Part shown: positions 1 through 4,188 of the stretch, piece by piece | Position numbering within the stretch: position 1 is the stretch's first letter | Layout of the letters: the number at the start of each line of letters is the position of its first letter | Assembly: GCA_002439285.1 (NCBI GenBank) | Contig: DJTQ01000021.1 | Location: 1-6,193, forward strand | Length of the DNA: 6,193 nt | Reading direction: 5' to 3' | Source of the DNA: Paenibacillaceae bacterium UBA6304 | Lineage (GTDB): Bacteria; Bacillota; Bacilli; Paenibacillales; Paenibacillaceae | Made by a program: the position numbers and the translations under genes | The notes under the pieces: generated by a model | What the model was told of the DNA's origin: nothing | Database searches by the model: none | The model's input: only the letters and a program-made list of their open reading frames with translations

Positions 1-582
1 CCCCAGATCCTGAATTCTGCCAATCGTGGCATGGGTGATGCGCGGGCCCGTTCCTTTCGAGGATACAACCGCCGCACCGGAACCGGTGATCGTGTACTGA
101 GCTGTCGGAGGCTTTTGCGAACCGTATTCCGTTGGATAACGGAACTGCTTCTCCACCGTACAGTTATGGCTGGCCGTACCCGCCAGAACATGCTGCGCTC
201 CTCCGGCATCCACGATCAGAGCAGCCAAAGCCAGGCTCTCCATCGAGGTGGAACAGGCTCCGAAGACACCTAGGTAGGGGGCTCCTATCTTCCGGGCCGC
301 AAATGTGGCGCTGATAATTTGATTCATCAAGTCCCCGCCGATAAAGAACTGGAGCTCTTCCCGGGATATCCCCGCATGCACGAGGGCTAGCGCAGAGGCG
401 TGTTCGAGGAGCTTGCGTTCGGCTTTTTCCCAAGTTTTCTCGTCGATCTCCAGATTGTCATATACAAAATCGAAATCCGCCGACAGCGGGCCTTCTCCTT
501 CTTCGGGACCGACGACAGTCGCCGCTCCGATAATCGCCGGCTTCGATTTGAATTCCCAGGTTTGCGAGCCGGTCAGCATCAT
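1..582 (-). CDS. spoVAD: Stage V sporulation protein AD, N-terminal 194 residues (3' end outside window)
   Basis: SpoVAD belongs to the SpoVA complex, which moves dipicolinic acid (DPA) into the forespore and releases it during germination. In Bacillus it is a DPA-binding protein with a thiolase-like fold, located at the spore inner membrane. The visible part begins MMLTGSQTWEFKSKPAIIGA and shows the family landmarks: FIGGDLMNQI near residues 81-90, and GACSTSMESLALAA from residue 108 with Cys110 at the thiolase nucleophile position. Then come a GTASHNCTVEKQFRYP segment and ITGSGAAVVS near residue 165. The family is about 340 residues long, so roughly 40% is missing beyond the left edge. The start is the ATG at 582-580, overlapping the spoVAC TGA by one base. 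A GGGAGG at 592-597 lies nine bases upstream, which favours this ATG over the one immediately after it. The overlap implies translational coupling. The reading frame is intact across the window. Confidence 0.96.
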   Translation of the reverse strand, partial: MMLTGSQTWEFKSKPAIIGAATVVGPEEGEGPLSADFDFVYDNLEIDEKTWEKAERKLLEHASALALVHAGISREELQFFIGGDLMNQIISATFAARKIGAPYLGVFGACSTSMESLALAALIVDAGGAQHVLAGTASHNCTVEKQFRYPTEYGSQKPPTAQYTITGSGAAVVSSKGTGPRITHATIGRIQDLG

Positions 583-1088
583 CAATGTGCGCCTCCCAGA
601 CCGAAGATGACATGGACTACGCCGACCAAGAAGGCCGCAACGACACCGAACACGATAACCGATCCCGCCAGTTTGAACATATTGGCTCCTACGCCAAGCA
701 CCAGACCTTCCGCCTTGGATTCCAACGCCGAGGAACACATGGAATTCGCGAATCCGGTAACCGGTACAGCCGATCCTGCACCCGCCCACTGTGCAATTTT
801 ATCGTAAACTCCGAACGAAGTAAGGATCACGGAGATGATAATCAGCACGGCGACCGTCGGGCTGCTCGCCTCTTTGGAGGTCATGCCGCCATAAGTCATG
901 AACAGTTGCTGAATACACTGACCGATCAGGCAGATCAGTCCCCCGACAAGAAACGCCTTCAGGCAGTTTCCAAAGATATTCGTTTTCGGTTTATGTTTGT
1001 TGGCAATTTCCTTATAATCCTCTTCGGTCAGCGACATCGTATTCAGCTTCACCCGGGCACTGGATCTTGATTTGGCTTTAGCTGGCAA
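582..1088 (-). CDS. spoVAC: Stage V sporulation protein AC, membrane component of the DPA channel
   Basis: SpoVAC is an integral membrane part of the SpoVA DPA channel in the spore inner membrane; the B. subtilis protein has been linked to mechanosensitive channel activity. From the TTG start at 1088 it is 168 residues, against about 150 in B. subtilis. A basic, polar N-terminus of about 40 residues is followed by hydrophobic stretches at about 45-64 (AFLVGGLICLIG), 77-95 (SPTVAVLIIISVILT) and 129-163, plus the family segment GAGSAVPVTGFANSM at about 103-117 and ESKAEGLVLGVGANMFKLAG at 123-142. I chose TTG 1088 because AAGGAGGG (1096-1103) sits seven bases upstream. A longer TTG start at 1115 would place that Shine-Dalgarno inside the gene. 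An internal ATG (residue 18, position 1037) gives 151 residues, closer to the family length, but has only a weak ribosome site. spoVAD follows with a one-base overlap. Expression from a forespore sigma-G promoter is expected from Bacillus, but I could not pick a convincing promoter between 1140 and 1224. Confidence 0.95.
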   Translation of the reverse strand: MPAKAKSRSSARVKLNTMSLTEEDYKEIANKHKPKTNIFGNCLKAFLVGGLICLIGQCIQQLFMTYGGMTSKEASSPTVAVLIIISVILTSFGVYDKIAQWAGAGSAVPVTGFANSMCSSALESKAEGLVLGVGANMFKLAGSVIVFGVVAAFLVGVVHVIFGLGGAH

Positions 1089-1140
1089 GCGCCATCCCTC
1101 CTTCTTGCGATTCAAGCATTTCCTTTAGCGGTATATTCAT
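1078..1140 (-). CDS. Possible 20-codon leader ORF overlapping the spoVAC start
   Basis: On the minus strand an ATG at 1140 opens a 20-codon frame beginning MNIPLKEMLE and ending with TAA at 1080-1078, eleven bases beyond the proposed spoVAC TTG start. It contains the spoVAC Shine-Dalgarno AAGGAGGG. This arrangement would allow translational coupling, with ribosomes finishing the leader re-initiating on spoVAC. Its own ribosome site is only moderate: GGGAG about eleven bases upstream of the ATG. A short ORF of this size can arise by chance. No known peptide family is recognised, so this is a hypothesis from the layout only. Confidence 0.2.
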   Translation of the reverse strand: MNIPLKEMLESQEGGMALAS

Positions 1141-1224
1141 TATTTGTCATTCTCCCGCTTGTTATGTTTGGTAAATCATCCATAACGCCTAACGAATTCA
1201 CGATGGAGGATCTTCACTTGAAAC

Positions 1225-1263
1225 AAAAAAGCAACGTATCCCCAATGCCGGGAAAACGCTGCT
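1225..1263 (-). terminator. Intrinsic terminator of the small-peptide transcript
   Basis: Read on the minus strand, AGCAGCGTTTTCCC (1263-1250) and GGGGATACGTTGCT (1243-1230) form a 14-position stem with one T-T mismatch and two G-T wobbles around a six-base loop. A run of five T follows (1229-1225), then GTTT. It lies 17 bases past the stop codon of the 26-codon ORF at 1281-1361, the expected place for its terminator. It also separates that transcript from the spoVA operon downstream. Confidence 0.85.
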
Positions 1264-1280
1264 TTCAGTAGTGCCCTATT

Positions 1281-1361
1281 TTAAAGATATTGAAGAATAA
1301 TAACCAGCAAAATAAACAACAGCATAATCACCAGCCAGTCTTTGGAATAGCGTTCCATCAT
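1281..1361 (-). CDS. Small single-span membrane peptide, 26 residues, possibly sporulation-associated
   Basis: A 27-codon frame on the minus strand starts with tandem ATGs at 1361 and 1358 and ends with TAA at 1283-1281. The product has a short polar head, MMERYSKDW, followed by an almost wholly hydrophobic stretch of about 15 residues (LVIMLLFILLVIIL) and the ending QYL, enough for one membrane span. AAGGGGG (1368-1374) lies six bases before the first ATG and GGAGG (1376-1380) a little further out. A strong intrinsic terminator follows 17 bases after the stop, and promoter-like sequence precedes it. Such a complete expression unit around so short a frame is hard to explain by chance. The tail resembles the FxLxVVLFILLIIV-type spans of short YjcZ-like sporulation peptides of Bacillales, but the glycine/tyrosine-rich head of that family is absent, so I do not assign it there. 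Function unknown; the neighbouring spoVA genes hint at a role in spores. Confidence 0.6.
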   Translation of the reverse strand: MMERYSKDWLVIMLLFILLVIILQYL

Positions 1362-1406
1362 GACTTGCCCCCTTGCCTCCTCGGTTCACGATAAATAGCT
1401 TTGCTG

Positions 1407-1434
1407 CATTATATGAAATTCCCGATGTTCAGGT
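1407..1434 (-). promoter_or_regulatory. Possible sporulation-type promoter (sigma-K/E-like) for the small peptide
   Basis: On the minus strand an ACC (1434-1432) is followed after 16 bases by CATATAATG (1415-1407). This fits the sigma-K pattern AC-(16)-CATAnnnTA except for the last base. CATATAAT is also one base from the sigma-E -10 CATACAnT, and it contains a perfect sigma-A TATAAT with no good -35 at standard spacing. The site lies about 45 bases upstream of the 26-codon ORF. Which sigma factor uses it cannot be settled by eye. Confidence 0.35.
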
Positions 1435-1476
1435 GCCATTCAATAAGTGGAATTAACGCGATCCTCCAGCAGAACA

Positions 1477-1506
1477 TAGACATTCCTTATAAGCTGGTAC
1501 ATACTA
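1477..1506 (+). promoter_or_regulatory. Candidate promoter of the M42 peptidase gene
   Basis: TAGACA (1477-1482, five of six matches to the sigma-A -35) is followed after 17 bases by CATACT (1500-1505, four of six matches to TATAAT). The same -10 read as CATACTA (1500-1506) is a perfect sigma-G -10, although the -35 matches the sigma-G consensus poorly. It sits about 28 bases before the start codon. Vegetative use by sigma-A is the simpler reading, but forespore expression is possible. Confidence 0.4.
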
Positions 1507-1533
1507 AATAATGATGGAAAGGAGAGAACGAAT

Positions 1534-2607
1534 ATGAACAACAAAACAATGGAGCTGTTTAAACAATTAACCGAATTCCCTGCTGCTCCGGGATTTGAAC
1601 GCGAGCTCCGGGCATGGTTTAAAGAGCAATTGTCCGCGTATACCGATGAATTCGTACAGGACCGTTTGGGAAGCCTGTTCGGCGTCCTTCGCGGCGATGA
1701 CCAAGGCCCGCGGGTTATGGTGGCCGGGCATTTGGACGAGGTCGGCTTTATGACGACAGGTATTACCGATAAAGGGATGGTGCATTTTCAGCCGATCGGG
1801 GGCTGGTGGAGTCAAGCCGTCTTGGCTCAACGCCTGCAAATCATTACCCCACAAGGCCGGATCACCGGCGTAGTCGGGTCGACCCCGACGCATCTGCTGG
1901 ACGAAATCCAGCGCAGCAAGCCGGTCGATATCAAAACGATGTACCTTGATATCGGAGCGGACAGCCGTGCGGAAGCGGAAGCCGCCGGTGTTCGGCCGGG
2001 ACAACAAATCGTACCAATCTGCGAGTTCACGCCGATGGTGAATCCGAAGAAGATTATGGCCAAGGCATGGGACAACCGTTATGGCGTAGGCCTTGCCATC
2101 GAGCTGATGGAGGCGCTGCAGGGCGAGAAACTGCCGAATACGCTGTACTGCGGGGCCACCGTACAGGAAGAACTCGGCCTCCGCGGAGCGCGGACCTCGG
2201 CGAATCTGATCCAGCCGGACATTTTCTTCGGCCTCGATGCGAGCGCCGCCAACGACATGACCGGTGACAAGAAAGCATTCGGGCAATTAGGCCAAGGGGC
2301 ACTCCTGCGGATCTATGACCCGACGATGCTGACCCACCGGGGAATGGTGGAGTACATTCAGGACACAGCCGATACGCACAAAATTAAGTATCAGTATTTC
2401 GTGTCCCCTGGCGGTACGGATGCCGGCCAAGTCCATTTGAGCGGAATCGGCGTTCCTTCAACGGTAATCGGAATTTGTTCCCGCTACATTCACACCTCGT
2501 CCTCGATCATTCACACGGACGATTATGCAGCGGCTAAGGAGCTGCTGATCAAATTGGTCAAGGGTCTCGACAGAACCACCTTGAACACCATTTTGGAAAA
2601 CAACTAA
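1534..2607 (+). CDS. M42-family dinuclear metallo-aminopeptidase (FrvX/YsdC/glutamyl aminopeptidase type)
   Basis: A 357-residue cytosolic metallopeptidase that should remove N-terminal residues from peptides; M42 enzymes (TET/PepA/YsdC type) usually form large tetrahedral dodecamers using two Zn or Co ions. Expected catalytic features are in order: His66 and Asp68 in AGHLDEVGF, Asp180 in AKAWDNRYG (bridging ligand), Glu212 (general base) and Glu213 in VQEELGLRG, Asp235 in FFGLDAS, and His320 in [14 protein letters not shown] at 293-298 is also typical. The inserted PDZ-like domain lies roughly at 75-165. Length is normal for the family and no signal peptide is seen. The ATG at 1534 is preceded by AAAGGAGA (1518-1525), and the gene ends with tandem stops TAATAA. 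It is flanked by its own candidate promoter and terminator, so it is probably monocistronic. Substrate preference (Glu/Asp, Leu or Lys) cannot be read from the sequence. Older annotations call such proteins endoglucanase M or cellulase, which is unlikely to be correct. Confidence 0.95.
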   Translation: MNNKTMELFKQLTEFPAAPGFERELRAWFKEQLSAYTDEFVQDRLGSLFGVLRGDDQGPRVMVAGHLDEVGFMTTGITDKGMVHFQPIGGWWSQAVLAQRLQIITPQGRITGVVGSTPTHLLDEIQRSKPVDIKTMYLDIGADSRAEAEAAGVRPGQQIVPICEFTPMVNPKKIMAKAWDNRYGVGLAIELMEALQGEKLPNTLYCGATVQEELGLRGARTSANLIQPDIFFGLDASAANDMTGDKKAFGQLGQGALLRIYDPTMLTHRGMVEYIQDTADTHKIKYQYFVSPGGTDAGQVHLSGIGVPSTVIGICSRYIHTSSSIIHTDDYAAAKELLIKLVKGLDRTTLNTILENN

Positions 2608-2613
2608 TAACGC

Positions 2614-2659
2614 AAAAGAGCTATCCGCCTGCCAGATGGGCTTGCGGATGGCTCTTTTT
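2614..2659 (+). terminator. Intrinsic terminator after the peptidase gene, probably bidirectional
   Basis: AAAAGAGCTATCCGC (2614-2628) pairs with GCGGATGGCTCTTTT (2644-2658) with a single wobble, and the stem may extend inward through GCC/GGC. The plus strand ends in TTTTT. The four leading A give TTTT on the minus strand, so the hairpin could also stop transcripts arriving from the convergent phosphotransferase gene at 3083-4042. It starts six bases after the peptidase stop codon. Confidence 0.9.
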
Positions 2660-2762
2660 AATGGGACGAATTAATAATCTAGTTTTCAGGTTGCGGGAAA
2701 CACCTCTTCCCTCGCTGCTTGGTCAAACTCGATCGGTAGGGGGGCAGCGGTTTGCAATCCCC
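2660..2762. other. Gene-free spacer before the repeat quartet
   Basis: I see no credible gene here. The only structure noticed is a short inverted repeat, CGCTGC (2713-2718) and GCAGCG (2744-2749), around a 25-base loop, flanked by a G-run at 2739-2744. It is too weak to name. A plus-strand frame opens here but is explained by the repeats downstream. Confidence 0.5.
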
Positions 2763-2961
2763 AATAAGGGACTTTTGGGGCCCTATTTTCCTGAACTCAG
2801 ATTATTACTTGCTAATAAGGACCTTTTAGGACCCTATTTCCCTCAACCTCGCTTGAAATTTACTAATTCGGACTAACATTTGTAAAATAAGACCCTAAAA
2901 GTCCGCTATTAGCCTAGGAAGGGTAAGAATCGCGCAAATAACGCCCTAAAAGCCCCTTATT
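2763..2961. repeat. Symmetric quartet of 25-bp palindromic repeat units (two direct, two inverted)
   Basis: Four units of exactly 25 bp occur at 2763-2787, 2814-2838, 2886-2910 and 2937-2961. The first two point one way, the last two are reverse complements. The shared pattern is AATAAGG at one end, the core CTTTTAGG in the middle and CCCTATT or a variant at the other end. Units 1 and 2 match at 21 of 25 positions, unit 1 and inverted unit 4 at 21 of 25, unit 2 and inverted unit 3 at 18 of 25. Each unit is itself imperfectly palindromic (AATA(A)GGG against CCCTATT). Spacers between units 1-2 and 3-4 are both 26 bp, the central spacer is 47 bp, and the whole is symmetric about 2862. This looks like a REP/BIME-type or MITE-derived intergenic element that could fold as a cruciform or an RNA hairpin. 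No transposase is present. The outer boundaries are set by the visible units only. Confidence 0.85.
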
Positions 2962-2973
2962 TCCCATTTAGTT

Positions 2974-3006
2974 GAGGTTGATGAGGTTGATGAGGTTGAT
3001 GAGGTT
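2974..3006 (+). repeat. 9-bp tandem repeat (GAGGTTGAT, three copies plus six bases)
   Basis: GAGGTTGAT occurs at 2974-2982, 2983-2991 and 2992-3000, followed by the partial copy GAGGTT and then a decayed GCGATGTTGG. It is a simple minisatellite in non-coding DNA and a likely site of copy-number change by replication slippage. The opposite-strand sequence TCAACCTC also occurs at 2843-2850 in the centre of the repeat quartet, so the two could pair. Confidence 0.9.
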
Positions 3007-3043
3007 AGCGATGTTGGTCGATCACATGGCTTTCTACGAAGGA

Positions 3044-3067
3044 GAACGCAGTTTAGAACGCAGTTTA
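3044..3067 (+). repeat. Perfect 12-bp tandem duplication (GAACGCAGTTTA x2)
   Basis: Two identical adjacent copies of GAACGCAGTTTA lie at 3044-3055 and 3056-3067, ending 15 bases from the stop codon of the phosphotransferase gene. This is probably a recent slippage duplication in the 3' flank. No hairpin with a T-run on the minus strand is seen here, so the phosphotransferase lacks an obvious terminator of its own close by. Confidence 0.85.
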
Positions 3068-3082
3068 TGGTTCCGAGACAGC

Positions 3083-4042
3083 TTATTTTGCTATTATACC
3101 TTCCCAACATTGCTCTAAGTGCTCTGCTGCCCAGCGGCGATGATTCTCATCGCTGTATTGACGGTATGTACATTCGATATGCATGATTAAAGCAAGGTAT
3201 AAGTCATAGAGCTCCATCCGCTCTTTTTCACGGTCCGTAAAGATTTCCTTCCCGTACCCCTTTAAAAAGGCGGAATGATCTCCAGCCAATGGGCGGAAAT
3301 AGTATTCCATAAGCGGGTCACCCCATAGCGCTCTTTCGCAGTCGATCAATCCGGTAATCCGGCCTTGTTCTACAAACACATTGCCATCCCATAAATCCCA
3401 ATGCACCAAGCAGGGAACAGTAACTTCCTCCAAACTGGCTTTACGCCGACCCATTGCGGACTTTATTTGCTCCGCGCTTGCAGGTAGTTCAATATCTTTA
3501 TCCTTCGCATCGGCTAACAAGCCGGAAACCATGTTCGAAAATACCGTCATCCAGTCATTTCCCTGCTGCTCTTCCAAGGCATAGTAGCCGAACCGATCAC
3601 TTTGAATCTCATTGATTCGCCGGCTCAGTCTACCGAGCTCTTCTTCAATCTGCCCGCGTTCTTCCGGCAGGAGTTGTTCCTTGATCTTATTGTACGGGCT
3701 GCCCGGGAGATGTTCCATCAGGAAGCACTCTTGTCCGTCTTCCTCGGCTTCATAATAATAAACCTCAGGTACCGGAATGCTACCGGTGTCCTTCAGCAGA
3801 CGCAGAACCTCAACCTCGGCTCTCATTACATTGCGCTCATAAGTCATCATCCCGGCGCCTGTGCGGGGCGCAATCTTCAGAACTGTTCGCGAACCGTCGC
3901 TTAAGGTTAAATCGTAAGCGGAGTTGAACCAACCGTCCTTTAATTCCTCGTTAGAGATAATCTCCTTCTCTTCGCCCAACGCCCGTTTTACCAAGACCGT
4001 CAAATCATCCTGGCTCATCTTCCGCTTAATGGCATTATCCAT
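3083..4042 (-). CDS. APH/choline-kinase-type small-molecule phosphotransferase, substrate unknown
   Basis: A 319-residue protein kinase-like phosphotransferase (APH superfamily), expected to transfer phosphate from ATP to a small molecule in the cytosol. From the chosen start: a glycine-poor loop GWFNSAYDL at 37-45, the ATP-binding lysine Lys56 in TVLKIAP, Glu76 in MRAEVEVL, hinge FLMEHLPG at 107-114, the catalytic loop LVHWDLWDGNV at 212-222 (His214, Asp216 as catalytic base, Asn221), and the metal-binding motif GLIDCERALWGDP with Asp234. All catalytic residues are present. The start is the ATG at 4042, with GGAGG (4052-4056) nine bases upstream; the same frame is open to an ATG at 4096, but that would put the start inside a terminator hairpin. 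The family includes aminoglycoside and macrolide kinases, but also homoserine, choline and fructosamine kinases and many housekeeping enzymes, and the sequence alone gives no support for antibiotic resistance. Its nearest upstream gene ends in a terminator, so it probably has its own promoter within 4043-4086; I could not pick one. Confidence 0.9.
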   Translation of the reverse strand: MDNAIKRKMSQDDLTVLVKRALGEEKEIISNEELKDGWFNSAYDLTLSDGSRTVLKIAPRTGAGMMTYERNVMRAEVEVLRLLKDTGSIPVPEVYYYEAEEDGQECFLMEHLPGSPYNKIKEQLLPEERGQIEEELGRLSRRINEIQSDRFGYYALEEQQGNDWMTVFSNMVSGLLADAKDKDIELPASAEQIKSAMGRRKASLEEVTVPCLVHWDLWDGNVFVEQGRITGLIDCERALWGDPLMEYYFRPLAGDHSAFLKGYGKEIFTDREKERMELYDLYLALIMHIECTYRQYSDENHRRWAAEHLEQCWEGIIAK

Positions 4043-4085
4043 TCTACCAATCCTCCACTCCCTAATTCCCAAAGACTTAAATTGA

Positions 4086-4130
4086 GTAAAAACCAAGAAC
4101 CGCCAGCCCCGGTTAAGGGCCGGCGGTTCT
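4086..4130 (-). terminator. Intrinsic terminator of the GH42 galactosidase gene
   Basis: On the minus strand AGAACCGCC (4130-4122) pairs perfectly with GGCGGTTCT (4104-4096). After one C-A mismatch position the stem continues with GCCC/GGGC around a seven-base loop (4116-4110). TGG and then TTTTT (4092-4088) follow. The hairpin is GC-rich and stable, starts about 60 bases after the galactosidase stop codon, and separates that gene from the phosphotransferase. The T-run is offset by three bases, so some read-through is possible. Confidence 0.88.
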
Positions 4131-4188
4131 ACGGCTGATTCTATTTGGTTTTGATGCGGATAAGGCCTAAATTTGGAGAATTCGCTCT

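Noticed and set aside
400..807. Plus-strand frames across spoVAD/spoVAC, up to 161 codons
   Set aside because: They are antisense to two well-recognised sporulation genes, lack ribosome sites and give low-complexity, arginine-rich translations.
1140..1224. A sigma-G promoter for spoVAC (TGAATT at the -35, CATAAC at the -10)
   Set aside because: The two boxes are 28 bases apart, far from the 17-18 required, and no other pair in the region fits well.
1567..2286. A 239-codon minus-strand frame inside the peptidase gene
   Set aside because: It is the mirror of a complete M42 coding sequence with all catalytic residues; the translation resembles no family and is a GC-driven shadow.
2661..2876. 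A 71-codon plus-strand frame whose translation repeats NKxLLGPYFP with a 17-residue period
   Set aside because: The periodicity comes from two 25-bp repeat units 51 bp apart, which happens to be a multiple of three. The ATG is immediately after a terminator T-run and has no ribosome site. The same units appear inverted just downstream, out of this frame.
3068..3187. A short plus-strand frame starting MVPRQLILLL after the 12-bp duplication
   Set aside because: It is mostly antisense to the conserved end of the phosphotransferase gene and its putative GGAG site is about 25 bases away, too far to serve the ATG.
4043..4096. Upstream extension of the phosphotransferase by 18 codons to an ATG at 4096
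   Set aside because: The ATG falls at the edge of the terminator stem, the extension lies across the GGAGG that serves the ATG at 4042, and the added residues do not look like a family N-terminus.
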